From contig JAJAPZ010000016.1 in the NCBI GenBank assembly GCA_020523905.1, positions 1-47,435 on the forward strand: 47,435 nucleotides of DNA, read 5' to 3'. The position numbers were made by a program, and so were the translations under genes. Numbering within the stretch: the stretch's first letter is position 1; each line of letters begins with the position of its first letter. Of this stretch, positions 36,772-46,605 are shown in pieces. Below the pieces are notes generated by a model that ran no database searches, was not told the origin of the DNA, and worked only from the letters and a program-made list of their open reading frames with translations. The stretch is from Candidatus Obscuribacterium magneticum. GTDB taxonomy: Bacteria > Elusimicrobiota > Elusimicrobia > F11.

Positions 36772-36798
36772 AAAGTGGCTCAAAAGGCCACTTTTTTT
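36772..36798 (+). terminator. Intrinsic terminator before rimP
   Basis: AAAGTGGC and GCCACTTT form an 8-bp stem with a 7-base loop, followed by a run of seven T. It most likely ends transcripts from the FlgO-like pair. Alternatively, it may form the 5' end hairpin of the rimP operon mRNA. Confidence 0.8.
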
Positions 36799-36828
36799 GT
36801 TTTTAAAGACATGGCATGGGAGTGAGTC

Positions 36829-37293
36829 TTGGGTCCCTTGTTAAGTGAAATCGAGCAAATGGTGACCCCCATTTTAGAAAGTGAAAATGTCGAGCTCGTC
36901 GATCTGTCGTTTCTGAAGGAACACGGGGGCTGGGTTTTACGGTTCTATTTGGATAAACCGGGGGGCATCACCCCGGGTGATTGCGGCGAGTGGGGGGATC
37001 GCTTAGGAAAAGTGCTGGACGAAAAAGACCCCATAAAACATGCGTATACGCTCGAGGTTTCTTCCCCGGGTGTTTACCGTACATTGAAGAAGATCGGGGA
37101 TTTCATTCGTTTTTCGGGAGAACGCGTTCATGTCAAACTGTGGAACCCCATCAATGGGCAAAAGAACTTTCATGGGAAATTATTGGGCGCCGATGAAATG
37201 AACGTGCGAATGCAGCTGGAAGATGGGCGGGAGGCTCTCTTGCCGAGGGATCGAGTGGCACACGCCAAACTCGACCCGCAGATAGATTTTTAA
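36829..37293 (+). CDS. rimP: Ribosome maturation factor RimP
   Basis: The 154-residue protein has the RimP N-terminal domain (MVTPILESENVELVDLSFLKEHGG then WVLRFYLDKPGGITPGDC) and the SPG turn in YTLEVSSPGVYR, then the SH3-like C-terminal domain. RimP helps assemble the 30S subunit. The start is TTG at 36829, with GGGAG about seven bases upstream; nearby ATGs are out of frame or stop at once. It is the first gene of the conserved rimP-nusA-infB order. Confidence 0.95.
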   Translation: MGPLLSEIEQMVTPILESENVELVDLSFLKEHGGWVLRFYLDKPGGITPGDCGEWGDRLGKVLDEKDPIKHAYTLEVSSPGVYRTLKKIGDFIRFSGERVHVKLWNPINGQKNFHGKLLGADEMNVRMQLEDGREALLPRDRVAHAKLDPQIDF

Positions 37294-37308
37294 CGAGGAG
37301 GATGAAAC

Positions 37309-38814
37309 GTGGAAATTAAAGGCGGTTTGGCCCATGTGTTGGACCAAATAGAGCGTGAAAAAGGCATTAAAAAGGAAGAGATCCTGCAGATGATTGAACA
37401 GGCGCTTATTTCCGCTTATCGCAAGCACGCCGGCGACGAAGTCCATGTGGAAGCCCGGGTGAACACCTCCGGTGAGATCACCGCGTCGGTGATTAAGACG
37501 GTCGTTTCAAAAGTGAATGATTCCCTGTTGGAAGTCGGCCTCGAGGAAGCCCGTCGATTGGATCCCCTGGCTGCCATCGGCGGCCAGATTCGCTATCCCA
37601 TCGACACCGAAGAGTTCGGCCGTATCGCCGCGCAGACCGCCAAACAAGTGTTGACCCAGAAAATCAGGGAGACCGAGCGCGAATCCGTCTTTGAAGAATT
37701 TAAACCAAAAGAAGGCACCATGGTGAACGGAACCGTTCACCGGTTCGTGAATCGGAACATCATCGTGGACTTAGGAAGGGCGGAGGGGGTTCTACCGATT
37801 CGGGAACAGGTCCGCCGGGAACGGTGGACGGTGGGGGAACGGATACGGGCCCTCATTTTCAAGGTGGAAAAAGGCCCCCGCGGACCGGAAATCATTCTCA
37901 CCCGCGCCCATGAAGATTTCATTAAAAAGTTGTTCGAACAGGAAGTCCCCGAGATTTACGAGAAAACAGTCCATGTGGTGGCGGTGGTAAGGGAGGCCGG
38001 ACAACGGTCAAAGATCGTCGTTCGATCGACCAATCCCAAAGTCGATCCGATTGGCGCCTGCGTCGGCGTCAAGGGGTCGCGCGTGCGACCCATCATCAAT
38101 GAGCTGCAGGGGGAACGGATTGACTTGGTGGCCGAATCAAGCGACCCCGCCACTTTCATTGCGTCCTCCCTGGCGCCGGCAAAGCCTCTCTCCGTCACGT
38201 TGGTTGATCCCGACAAGAAAAAAGCGGAAGCCATTGTATCTGACGAATCCCTTCTTTTGGCCGTTGGGAAAAACGGCCAGAATGTCAGGCTTGCCAGTCG
38301 ATTGACAGGGTGGAATATTGAGGTGAAAACAGAAAGCCAAAGAAAGCTTGAAAGCCAGGCCAGCTTGGCCGCCGCAAAAAAGCTTTTCATCGAGTTGGAA
38401 GGAGTCGGTCCACGCATTGCCGATGTCTTGATCAAAGGGGGTATGGGCAGTTTGGAAAAGGTGGCTCGCGCGAAGGTTGAAGATTTAACGGTTTTCTCAG
38501 GGATCGGCGATAAAATAGCGGAAAAGCTCATTGAGTCGGCCAACGACTATCTGAAGCGACCACCGACGACCCCGAAGGAAGTGGTCTCCGACGGTCCAGC
38601 GATCGAAGAGCCGCCTCATGAACCGTCTCCTCAAACGGCGGAGGTCAAAGAAGTCATAAACGAAGAAATGGGAACTCCCGATTCGGGTAAAAAGGGCGAC
38701 GTCTTGGTCAGCCCGGAATCAGCTGCCCACGTAAAACCGGCGGTTGAAAAAAGTGCCCCGCGTGTAAAGAAGGAATCGGGAAAGTCAATTAAAAAACAAA
38801 AGAAGGAAGGATAA
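37309..38814 (+). CDS. nusA: Transcription termination/antitermination factor NusA
   Basis: The 501-residue protein has the NusA N-terminal domain (1-125), an S1 domain at about 135-200 (GTMVNGTVHRFVNRNIIVDL), two KH domains at about 205-345 (VDPIGACVGVKGSRVRPIIN and AVGKNGQNVRLASRLTGW), and a helix-hairpin-helix pair at about 360-425. A low-complexity Pro/Glu/Lys tail of some 75 residues is extra. NusA binds RNA polymerase to tune pausing and termination. The start is GTG, eight bases after GAGGAGG. It lies 15 bases after rimP. Confidence 0.97.
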   Translation: MEIKGGLAHVLDQIEREKGIKKEEILQMIEQALISAYRKHAGDEVHVEARVNTSGEITASVIKTVVSKVNDSLLEVGLEEARRLDPLAAIGGQIRYPIDTEEFGRIAAQTAKQVLTQKIRETERESVFEEFKPKEGTMVNGTVHRFVNRNIIVDLGRAEGVLPIREQVRRERWTVGERIRALIFKVEKGPRGPEIILTRAHEDFIKKLFEQEVPEIYEKTVHVVAVVREAGQRSKIVVRSTNPKVDPIGACVGVKGSRVRPIINELQGERIDLVAESSDPATFIASSLAPAKPLSVTLVDPDKKKAEAIVSDESLLLAVGKNGQNVRLASRLTGWNIEVKTESQRKLESQASLAAAKKLFIELEGVGPRIADVLIKGGMGSLEKVARAKVEDLTVFSGIGDKIAEKLIESANDYLKRPPTTPKEVVSDGPAIEEPPHEPSPQTAEVKEVINEEMGTPDSGKKGDVLVSPESAAHVKPAVEKSAPRVKKESGKSIKKQKKEG

Positions 38815-38823
38815 CGCCTTTTT

Positions 38824-40989
38824 ATGGCAACGAAAAAAGCGACAGCACCCAAAAAGAAGCCGGTGGCCGAAAATCTCGGAGTTGAGAAGCTGGCGGAGAA
38901 AAAGGAAAAGCCGAAGAAAAAAGCGGCGGAGAGCAGCCCTGCCCTTAAAAAACAAAAACCCGTTTCTGACGTTGCTCAACTCAAAAAGAAAACGTCCAAG
39001 TCCACCCCTCCGATAGACGTGTCACCCCGCGTTGAGGTCTTGAAACCTCCTTCTCCGGACATCCCACCGGTCAAGGAAACGGGGATCAAGGTCAGTCCCC
39101 CGCCGCCTCCTTTGCGCCCTCCGGAGCCGATAACGAAACCCGCCGTGATGGAGAAGCCAAAATCGGCTGATGTTTCCCCGGTTCTTGAAGAGAAAAAGGA
39201 ATTGGCAGCGACGATGACCCCAGCGACGCCGAAGAAAAAACTCCAGTTTAATGAAATGATGACGGTCAAAGACCTGGCTGCGGCGATGGACATAAAAGTC
39301 ACGGAGATGATCAAAAAATTGTTGTCCGTGGGGACGCCGGCCACCATCAATCAGAGAATTTCTTTTGATGTGGCATCCCTTGTCGCTGAATCTTTTGGTT
39401 ACCTTCTGGATCTGAAATCCATTTACATCGACGAGAAAAAAGATGTTGAAGAACTGGCGGGGAAACAACAGCCCCGGCCTCCCGTGGTGACGGTGATGGG
39501 ACACGTCGATCACGGAAAGACGTCCCTCTTGGATGCCATTCGATCCGCCCGTGTGGCCGACAGCGAGGCCGGGGGGATCACGCAGCACATCGGCGCCTAC
39601 CAGGTGGCTTCCGACAAAGGGGCTATCACCTTCTTGGATACGCCGGGCCATGAAGCTTTCACGGCCATGCGAGCACGAGGGGCCATGGTGACGGACATCG
39701 TTGTTCTGGTGGTGGCCGCGGATGACAGCGTCATGCCACAGACAGTCGAGGCCATCGATCATGCCAAGGCGGCCGATGTTCAGATCGTGGTGGCCATCAA
39801 TAAGGTGGATTTGCCGAACGCCAATGTCCAACGCGTCAAACAGGAATTGGCCAATTATGATCTGGTGGCCGAAGATTGGGGGGGCAAAACCATCATGGTG
39901 GAAGTCTCCGCCAAGACGCGCAAGAACATCGACAAATTGATTGAGATGATTTTATTGGAGGCGGAGCTGTTGGAGTTGAAAGCCAACCCGGACCGCCCCG
40001 CGCGTGGCGTTGTTTTGGAGGCGCGCATGGATCCCCGACGGGGCATTACCGCCACGGTCCTGATCCAGTCCGGCACCTTGAAAGTGGGGGAGGTCGTCGT
40101 CTGCGGATTGACAAATGGCCGCATTCGGGCCATGACCAACGATAAGGGGGAAATGGTGACCACGGCCGGCCCCGCCGCTCCCGTGGCCATCTTAGGGTTG
40201 TCACAAATTCCCCAAGCCGGCGATCAGTTGGCGGTCGTTGAGAACGACCGTGAAGCACGGGAAATCGCCGAGCGGCGCCAGCAACACGTCAAGGATTTGG
40301 AAAAAGTGAAAACGGCCCATTTGTCCCTCGAAAGCCTTCATTCCAAAATCACCGATGGAAAGCTGCAGGATTTACCGATTATTTTAAAGGCCGACGTCCA
40401 GGGATCCCTGCAAGCGTTACAGGATTCACTGGCCAAAATATCAGGAACGACCATACGGCTTCACATCGTTCACGCCGGGATTGGCAACATCAACGAATCC
40501 GATGTTCTTTTGGCTGAAGCCTCCGATGCCATTGTTTTTGGTTTTCATGTGAAGATTGATGCGTCGGCGGAAACCGAAGCGAAAACGGCGGGGGTGGATA
40601 CTCGCACCTACAAGATCATTTATGAGATGCTGGCCGATATCCGGGCCGCGATGGAAGGGTTGTTGAAACCCGAAGAGCGGGAAGTCGTTAAAGGGAAGGC
40701 CCAGATTAAAAATATTTTTACGTCGTCTAAATTTGGACAAGTGGCCGGTTGCATGATTATTGAAGGGACGCTGACACGGGGATCCAAAGCCCGTGTGCTG
40801 CGGGCCGGAGACGCAGTGGGTCAGGGGACAATTTCTTCCCTTCGCCGTTTTAAGGAGGACGTTAGAGAAGTGGAGAAAGGCTATGAATGCGGCTTGGCCA
40901 TTGATGGATTTCGAACGTTCACGGCGGGCGATGTGATCGAGGCCTTTGTCATCGAGGAACATGCCCGTCGACTCGAAGCATCCGTTTAA
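38824..40989 (+). CDS. infB: Translation initiation factor IF-2
   Basis: The 721-residue protein has a Lys/Pro-rich unstructured N-terminus (1-140), an IF2_N module at about 142-190, then the G domain with GHVDHGKT at 226-233, DTPGHEAF and NKVD, followed by domains II, III and IV. It is a GTPase that positions initiator tRNA on the 30S subunit. The N-terminal extension is short for IF-2 and has no second IF2_N copy. It starts nine bases after nusA, and the spacing in this block indicates one transcript. Confidence 0.97.
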   Translation: MATKKATAPKKKPVAENLGVEKLAEKKEKPKKKAAESSPALKKQKPVSDVAQLKKKTSKSTPPIDVSPRVEVLKPPSPDIPPVKETGIKVSPPPPPLRPPEPITKPAVMEKPKSADVSPVLEEKKELAATMTPATPKKKLQFNEMMTVKDLAAAMDIKVTEMIKKLLSVGTPATINQRISFDVASLVAESFGYLLDLKSIYIDEKKDVEELAGKQQPRPPVVTVMGHVDHGKTSLLDAIRSARVADSEAGGITQHIGAYQVASDKGAITFLDTPGHEAFTAMRARGAMVTDIVVLVVAADDSVMPQTVEAIDHAKAADVQIVVAINKVDLPNANVQRVKQELANYDLVAEDWGGKTIMVEVSAKTRKNIDKLIEMILLEAELLELKANPDRPARGVVLEARMDPRRGITATVLIQSGTLKVGEVVVCGLTNGRIRAMTNDKGEMVTTAGPAAPVAILGLSQIPQAGDQLAVVENDREAREIAERRQQHVKDLEKVKTAHLSLESLHSKITDGKLQDLPIILKADVQGSLQALQDSLAKISGTTIRLHIVHAGIGNINESDVLLAEASDAIVFGFHVKIDASAETEAKTAGVDTRTYKIIYEMLADIRAAMEGLLKPEEREVVKGKAQIKNIFTSSKFGQVAGCMIIEGTLTRGSKARVLRAGDAVGQGTISSLRRFKEDVREVEKGYECGLAIDGFRTFTAGDVIEAFVIEEHARRLEASV

Positions 40990-40994
40990 TTTTC

Positions 40995-41384
40995 ATGCAC
41001 CCACGCCGTATCACTCGTCTCAATGAGCTCATTTTGCAAAAGGTCTCCCAACTGATTTTGAAGTTGGTGGACCCGGATCTGGGCCTGATCACCATTACCG
41101 GCGCCAAGACAACCGCTGACATTTCCTTGACGAGAATTTATTATTCGGTTCTGGGAGAACCCAAGCAGCGGGAGGCGACACAAGCGGCCTTGGAGAAGTT
41201 AAAGGGGTATATGCGACGCGAAGTGGCCCAGTTCGAGAATTTACGACGCGTTCCCCAGATCGAATTCCTTTTTGATGAGAGCGTGGAGAAAGCCGACCGG
41301 CTCAACCGCCTCTTAAAAACAATTCACGAAGAACAGGAAGAAAGCGAACCCCCCACGCCCCGCCGGACGTCCAATGATTCTTGA
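40995..41384 (+). CDS. rbfA: Ribosome-binding factor A
   Basis: The 129-residue product starts MHPRRITRLNELILQKVSQL and has the RbfA KH-like fold with LGLITITGAKTTADISLTRIYYSVLG and VPQIEFLFDESVEKADRLNRLL, the typical RbfA end. It is needed for late 16S rRNA maturation and cold adaptation. It starts five bases after infB and overlaps the next gene by 11 bases. The Pro/Ser/Arg tail after residue 115 is not conserved. Confidence 0.95.
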   Translation: MHPRRITRLNELILQKVSQLILKLVDPDLGLITITGAKTTADISLTRIYYSVLGEPKQREATQAALEKLKGYMRREVAQFENLRRVPQIEFLFDESVEKADRLNRLLKTIHEEQEESEPPTPRRTSNDS

Positions 41385-42339
41385 TGACATCATAAACATC
41401 CTCAAGAAAGAGCGTTCCTTTTGTTTATCCGGGCATGAGAACCCGGATGCGGATGTCATTGGCTCCCAACTGGCCGTCGCCAACCTGATTCATCGGCTCG
41501 ATGCCCAGAAAACAGTCGAGATCTTGAATCACGGTCCCCTCCCTTCGTACTTGTCGTTCCTGCCGGGTTTCGGGACGGTCAAGGGAGTCCATCGGATTGA
41601 GAAGACCTACGATGTCGTCATTGTCTTCGAGTGTTCCGGTCAAGACCGCATGGGGCGAATCATCAATTTAAACACACAGGCCAAAACGATCATCAACATC
41701 GACCATCATTTGAATAATCCCCGATTTGGTCACATCAACTGGGTGGAACCGGACACCTCGTCAACGTCCGAGATGGTGTTCCGGCTTTTTGAGAAACTCA
41801 AATTCCCGCTTCTTCCGGAGGAAGCCCTTTGTCTCTATGTGGGTTTGGTGACGGACACGGGGTGTTTCCGGTATGGCAACACCAACGTTCAATCTCACCG
41901 TGTTGCCGCCGATTTGATAGCGGCGGGCGTTTCCGTCGCCGCGGTGTCGGAGAAGATCTATATGAGCCGATCGAAAGCGGCGATGCAATTATTGACATGG
42001 GCGCTTAACCATATGGAATTCACGGCCGACGACCAAATTGCAATTCTCACCCTGCCCGAAGAAACCGTCCATCGTCTGGAGGTACAGCCGGATGACATGG
42101 AGGAACTCGTCAATGTGGGCCTCCTCCAAAAATCAGTCCTTATCTCCGTCCTCTTGAAGGAAAGGGCCAACCCGCCCGCCGTTAAGGTCAGCTTCCGTTC
42201 CAAGGGATCCGCGGATGTCCAGCAAATCGCGTTGCGCCATGGGGGGGGAGGGCATCGCAACGCCGCCGGCTGTACCATCGATGGCAAAACAGTCAACATC
42301 CGGGATCCGCTTTTAAAAGAACTCCTCACAATCTTATAG
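41374..42339 (+). CDS. nrnA: DHH/DHHA1 phosphoesterase, NrnA-like
   Basis: The 321-residue protein has DHH family motifs: GHENPDADVIGSQLA near residue 22 (metal-binding His and two Asp), VIVFECSGQDRMGR (a catalytic acidic position replaced by Glu-Cys-Ser in place of the usual Asp), NIDHHLNN near 110, and the C-terminal DHHA1 motif GGGGHRNAAGC near 298. NrnA degrades oligoribonucleotides and dephosphorylates pAp. Placement next to rbfA is usual. The 11-base overlap with rbfA suggests coupled translation. Confidence 0.93.
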   Translation: MILDDIINILKKERSFCLSGHENPDADVIGSQLAVANLIHRLDAQKTVEILNHGPLPSYLSFLPGFGTVKGVHRIEKTYDVVIVFECSGQDRMGRIINLNTQAKTIINIDHHLNNPRFGHINWVEPDTSSTSEMVFRLFEKLKFPLLPEEALCLYVGLVTDTGCFRYGNTNVQSHRVAADLIAAGVSVAAVSEKIYMSRSKAAMQLLTWALNHMEFTADDQIAILTLPEETVHRLEVQPDDMEELVNVGLLQKSVLISVLLKERANPPAVKVSFRSKGSADVQQIALRHGGGGHRNAAGCTIDGKTVNIRDPLLKELLTIL

Positions 42340-42347
42340 ACAGCCTC

Positions 42348-43064
42348 ATGGAAACCGCCACTCACGTTCGTTCAGGCTTCCTTCTGGCCGATAAGCCATC
42401 CGGTCCGACGTCCTATGACATCATCCGCTGGTTAAAAAGATCACTGCCCGGCGTTAAGTTGGGTCATAGCGGAACCTTGGATCCGTTGGCGTCAGGGCTT
42501 CTTATTGTCCTTTTGGGGAAAGCGACGAAGCGGCAGTCCTTTTTTATGAAAATGGACAAGGAGTACCGTTTTACCATGCGATTGGGAATCCAAACCGATA
42601 CGGGGGATATTACCGGCCGCGTGTTGAAGACCTTGGAGCCGCCGACCCTTGATGAGGATTTGATTCGCAAGGATCTCATCCCGCGATTTCTCGGGATTCA
42701 AAAACAAAAACCGCCTCTTTACTCCGCCATTAAATTTCAAGGTGTTCCTCTTTATAAATGGGCCCGGAAAGGTCATGTGATTGACCGGCCGGATCGAAGC
42801 ATTCACATTCATTCGTTGACCCTGTTGGCTGTATTGAATCCCGTCGACATTGAATTTCGCGTCCGATGTTCCTCCGGTACCTACATCCGGTCTCTCGTCG
42901 AAGATATGGGACGGGCCATGGCGTCGATTGCTACGGTCGTTTCCATTACCCGAGAGTCCATTGGCCCTTTTCGGGTTGACGAAGCGATACCGGCCCATTC
43001 CCTGCGTGATCGGCAAGAGGATGAGATATGGTCATTCGTTCGGGAAATGGAAGAAATTTCATGA
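42348..43064 (+). CDS. truB: tRNA pseudouridine(55) synthase TruB
   Basis: The 238-residue protein has the catalytic GHSGTLDPLASGLLIVLLGKATK motif near residue 38, with the nucleophile Asp in TLDP, plus the family-typical YRFTMRLGIQTDTGDITG, QKPPLYSAIKFQG and VRCSSGTYIRSLVEDMG. It makes pseudouridine 55 in the T loop of tRNAs. The C-terminal region is short, without a PUA domain. Its stop codon overlaps the ribF start by four bases. Confidence 0.96.
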   Translation: METATHVRSGFLLADKPSGPTSYDIIRWLKRSLPGVKLGHSGTLDPLASGLLIVLLGKATKRQSFFMKMDKEYRFTMRLGIQTDTGDITGRVLKTLEPPTLDEDLIRKDLIPRFLGIQKQKPPLYSAIKFQGVPLYKWARKGHVIDRPDRSIHIHSLTLLAVLNPVDIEFRVRCSSGTYIRSLVEDMGRAMASIATVVSITRESIGPFRVDEAIPAHSLRDRQEDEIWSFVREMEEIS

Positions 43065-44038
43065 AAAAAGGACGCCTGATCACCATCGGATCTTTTGACG
43101 GCCTCCATCGGGGGCACGCCGCCCTGGTGGACCGCGCTGTCCTGGAAGCCCGGAAAAGGGGTCTTCGGCCGGCAGCCCTCACCTTTTCGATACCCCCAAG
43201 AATGGTGCTCGAAACGCCGGGGAACTATTATCTTTTGAGTACCCTTTTGGAGAAAGAATGCCTGTTGCAGAGCCGGGGAATTGACGACGTTATTTTTCTT
43301 CCTTTTGATAAGCAGCTGTCCCAGGTTCGACCTTTTGAATTTTTCCGCCGTGTTCTTATTGATGTCTATCAAGCCAAAGGCTTGGTCGTCGGGCTCGATT
43401 TCCGTTTCGGGCAGAGACGGGGTGCCGGCGCTAGGGAGCTTGTCCAATGGGGCTGCGAGTACGACCTGCCTGTCTGGGTTATCTCCCCTGTTCGTTACAG
43501 CGGAAAAATTGTTTCGTCGACCCTCATTCGCCAGTTTATTATGATGGAAAATCACTTCAAAGCGGCGACGAATTTTTTGGGTCATCCCTATCTTGTGGCC
43601 GGCCGGGTGGTGAAAGGACGCGGGGTTGGGAAGGAGATGGGGATTCCGACCGCCAATATTGATGTTGAAAAGGGGAAGGTTTTGCCGCGGGGCGTCTTTA
43701 TCATCCAAGCTTGGGTGGAAGGCAATACAGCACGTCAAAAACTTGTTGACGACTACAGACAAAAGGGGCGGAGTCATAAGGGAATCTGCAATATCGGAGT
43801 TCGGCCGACCTTTTTGAAAAGATCGCCTTTAACGATGGAAATTCACTTGTTTGACCGGGACCTTTCGTTAATGGGAAAACGGGTGGCCATTGAGCTTTTA
43901 CACAAAATACGCGATGAAAGACGGTTTCCGTCAAAGGAGGCTCTCATTCAGGTGATTTCTCGGGACGAATTGAAGGCACGCCGCTTCTTTAAGTCTGTCC
44001 GGATCGCTCCTTTACACGTACCGTCGAAAAGCCTATAA
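43061..44038 (+). CDS. ribF: Bifunctional riboflavin kinase / FAD synthetase
   Basis: The 325-residue protein has the N-terminal FAD synthetase domain (ITIGSFDGLHRGHAALVDRA, then VVGLDFRFGQRRGAGA) and the C-terminal riboflavin kinase domain (GRGVGKEMGIPTANI, GICNIGVRPTF, MEIHLFD). It converts riboflavin to FMN and FAD. The ATG at 43061 overlaps truB's TGA (ATGA); the longer frame from 43028 is unlikely. The kinase domain has a small extra loop, about 12 residues rich in Lys and Arg, before GICNIG. Confidence 0.95.
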   Translation: MKKGRLITIGSFDGLHRGHAALVDRAVLEARKRGLRPAALTFSIPPRMVLETPGNYYLLSTLLEKECLLQSRGIDDVIFLPFDKQLSQVRPFEFFRRVLIDVYQAKGLVVGLDFRFGQRRGAGARELVQWGCEYDLPVWVISPVRYSGKIVSSTLIRQFIMMENHFKAATNFLGHPYLVAGRVVKGRGVGKEMGIPTANIDVEKGKVLPRGVFIIQAWVEGNTARQKLVDDYRQKGRSHKGICNIGVRPTFLKRSPLTMEIHLFDRDLSLMGKRVAIELLHKIRDERRFPSKEALIQVISRDELKARRFFKSVRIAPLHVPSKSL

Positions 44039-44045
44039 TAAAAAA

Positions 44046-44312
44046 ATGATATCAAAAGATAAGAAAATGACTGCTTCACAACCATTTAAGCAACATCAAA
44101 CAGATACAGGCGGCACCGCCGTTCAGATCGCCGTCATGACGGCTCGGATTAACGATCTGACCCATCACCTGAATACCAACAGTAAAGATTACACATCCCG
44201 CTTGGGCCTTCTTAAATTGGTTGGACAAAGACGCCGGTTGCTGAATTACTTAAGCCGAACCGACGAAAAGCAGTACCAGAAAGTTATTCAAGAGCTCAAG
44301 CTCAGAAAATAG
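44046..44312 (+). CDS. rpsO: 30S ribosomal protein S15
   Basis: The 88-residue product has the S15 pattern: TDTGGTAVQIAVMTARINDL, LTHHLNTNSKDYTSRLGLL, LVGQRRRLLNYLSRTD and YQKVIQELKLRK. S15 binds the central domain of 16S rRNA early in assembly. The start at 44046 gives the family's usual length. It sits in the common rpsO-pnp order. Confidence 0.97.
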   Translation: MISKDKKMTASQPFKQHQTDTGGTAVQIAVMTARINDLTHHLNTNSKDYTSRLGLLKLVGQRRRLLNYLSRTDEKQYQKVIQELKLRK

Positions 44313-44325
44313 ATTTGAATTAATC

Positions 44326-44380
44326 CATCGGTCTTGCTGCCTTGCCTGTCGGCTTGTCCGGAGAGATCGATGTTTTTTTT
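44326..44380 (+). promoter_or_regulatory. rpsO-pnp intercistronic hairpin with T-tract
   Basis: CATCGGTCTT at 44326-44335 can pair with GAGATCGATG at 44363-44372 (some G-T pairs), with a shorter GC-rich stem possible inside. Eight T follow. It may terminate part of the transcript after rpsO, or act as a processing hairpin for the pnp mRNA, as known for the E. coli pnp leader. Confidence 0.65.
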
Positions 44381-44394
44381 AATAGGAGACATGA

Positions 44395-46605
44395 ATGTTT
44401 AACGATAAAAGTCAAAAGATAACCAGCCTTCAGTTAGCCGGAAAAGAAATTGTTGTTGAGACGGGAGAGGTGGCCAAACAGGCCCGGGGGTCCGTCCTGG
44501 TCCGCTGTGGGGACACGGTCCTTCTGGCGACGGTCTGTATGAGCCCTGAACCGAAAGAGGATCAGGATTTCTTTCCACTGACGGTGGATTACCGCGAACG
44601 AACCTATTCGGCGGGCCGCATCCCGGGGGGATTTTTTAAGCGGGAAAACCGGCCGCGGGAAAAAGAAATAATCACATCCCGTATCATTGACCGAAGCATC
44701 CGGCCCCACTTTCCGGAACATATGCTCAACGATGTTCAGGTTACCATCATCCTCCTTTCCGTCGATAAAGACAATGATCCAGATGTTTTGGGTCTGGTCG
44801 GAGCCAGTTTCGCCCTTGGGCTTTCTAACATCCCCTGGGATGGCCCCATCGCTGCCGTTCGGATCGGACGGATCAACGACCAATTCGTCGTCAACCCCAC
44901 CTTTGAAGAACAGGAACAATCCACGCTCAATGTGGTTGTTTCTGGGCGTCAAGGCTCTCCGGTGATGGTGGAAGGCAACGCTCATCAACTGACGGAAGAG
45001 CAGATTTTGGAGGCCTTGAAGCTGGCCCAAGAGCATATCAATCAACTTTGCGCCTGGCAGATGGACTTTTTCCGCTCCCATGCAGTCCAGAAATTGGTCA
45101 TCGAGCCGCCCGCAATCGATTCCACCCTCAAACAGGAAATGGAGAAAAAAATTGGCGATAAGATAAGAGCGGCCCTCCGCGTGCCGGAAAAACTCGCCCG
45201 AGAGGACGCCATCGCCAACTTGACATCGGAAGCGTTGAAAGAATTAAAGGAAAGCTATCCGGATCAAACCAGCACGGCGAAACACCTGATTCAGGATATT
45301 ATTTACGCTGAAGTTCGACGGATGATCCTTCGCGACAAGGTGCGCCCGGACGGCCGGCCGTTTGACAAAGTTCGGCCGATTTCCTGCCAAGTCGGGATCT
45401 TGCCCCGCACCCACGGATCGGCCCTTTTCACCCGGGGCCAAACACAATCTTTGGCCACCGTAACCCTGGGCACTCCGGGGGATATGCAGATCATCGACGA
45501 TCTGTTGGGCGAATATAAAGATCATTTTATGTTTCATTACAACTTCCCCGCTTTTTCCACAGGCGAGACCCGGCCGGAACGCGCCCCCGGACGCCGGGAA
45601 ATCGGCCATGGGTTTTTGGCGAGGCGGGCTCTGGAATCCCTTCTTCCCAACGAAGAGGAATTCCCGTACACCGTTCGCATCGTTTCAGACATTCTGGAAT
45701 CGAATGGGTCGTCTTCCATGGCATCCGTATGTGGAGGATGCCTCGCGCTTCTCGATGCCGGGGTTCCCATAAAGGATTCCTGTGCCGGCATTGCCATGGG
45801 TTTGGTCAAGGACGGGGAGACCGTCGCTGTTTTGACGGACATTATCGGACTTGAAGACTTTATGGGGGATATGGACTTTAAAGTGGCTGGTACCCGCAAA
45901 GGCATCACGGCCCTTCAAATGGATATTAAAATTACGGGTGTCACCCTCGATGCCATGAAGACCGCCCTGGCTCAAGCCCGAGAGGCGAGACTCCACATTC
46001 TAGACGTCATGGACTCGGTCATAAAATCCCATCGAGAATCGCTGTCCCAATACGCGCCACGGATGGTCATTGTCACCATTCCCGTAGATAAGATTGGCGC
46101 CCTTATCGGTCCCGGCGGAAAGAACATTAAGAGCCTGCAGGATGAGACGGGGGCCAAAATCGAAGTGGACGACGATGGACGGGTTTATATTTCCAGCCTG
46201 AATGCCGAATCGGTAGACGCGGCGAAGGTTTATGTCGAGGCCATTGCGGCTGTTCCCGAAGTGGGAAAAGTGTACCATGGAAAGGTCATGCGCATCATGC
46301 CGCGCCTGGGGGCCTTCGTCCAGTTTATGCCCGGCAAGGATGGGCTGGTTCACATCTCTGAATTGGATCACCGGCGAGTGGAACGGGTCGAAGATGTCGT
46401 GCGGGAAGGCGATGAGTTTGATGTGAAAGTCCTTGAGATTGACAGTCAGGGACGCGTGAATTTGTCACGCAAAGCCGTGTTACCTCTTCCGGAAGGAATG
46501 ACGGAGCCGGCGGGGCGACCCCCCATGCCTCATGGCCGATCTTCACATCGGCCTCATTCGGATCGCCCCTCTTTTCGCGACCGTCATAGTGGGCACCGTG
46601 GTTAA
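44395..46605 (+). CDS. pnp: Polyribonucleotide nucleotidyltransferase (PNPase)
   Basis: The 736-residue protein has two RNase PH-like domains (about 10-145 and 315-530), the helical linker, a KH domain (VDKIGALIGPGGKNIKSLQD) and an S1 domain (VYHGKVMRIMPRLGAFVQFM). Catalytic segments visible are FMGDMDFKVAGTRKGITALQ and the SNGSSSMASVCGG loop. It degrades RNA 3'-5' with phosphate. GGAG stands upstream of the ATG. The His/Arg/Ser-rich tail after residue 700 is non-conserved. Confidence 0.97.
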   Translation: MFNDKSQKITSLQLAGKEIVVETGEVAKQARGSVLVRCGDTVLLATVCMSPEPKEDQDFFPLTVDYRERTYSAGRIPGGFFKRENRPREKEIITSRIIDRSIRPHFPEHMLNDVQVTIILLSVDKDNDPDVLGLVGASFALGLSNIPWDGPIAAVRIGRINDQFVVNPTFEEQEQSTLNVVVSGRQGSPVMVEGNAHQLTEEQILEALKLAQEHINQLCAWQMDFFRSHAVQKLVIEPPAIDSTLKQEMEKKIGDKIRAALRVPEKLAREDAIANLTSEALKELKESYPDQTSTAKHLIQDIIYAEVRRMILRDKVRPDGRPFDKVRPISCQVGILPRTHGSALFTRGQTQSLATVTLGTPGDMQIIDDLLGEYKDHFMFHYNFPAFSTGETRPERAPGRREIGHGFLARRALESLLPNEEEFPYTVRIVSDILESNGSSSMASVCGGCLALLDAGVPIKDSCAGIAMGLVKDGETVAVLTDIIGLEDFMGDMDFKVAGTRKGITALQMDIKITGVTLDAMKTALAQAREARLHILDVMDSVIKSHRESLSQYAPRMVIVTIPVDKIGALIGPGGKNIKSLQDETGAKIEVDDDGRVYISSLNAESVDAAKVYVEAIAAVPEVGKVYHGKVMRIMPRLGAFVQFMPGKDGLVHISELDHRRVERVEDVVREGDEFDVKVLEIDSQGRVNLSRKAVLPLPEGMTEPAGRPPMPHGRSSHRPHSDRPSFRDRHSGHRG

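Noticed and set aside
42881..43777. Minus-strand open frame of 298 aa across truB and ribF
   Set aside because: Both plus-strand genes are complete and conserved; the antisense product has no family features.
46532..46597. Longer N-terminus for AccB
   Set aside because: It would overlap pnp by 74 bases and the extra residues do not resemble AccB. It cannot be fully excluded.
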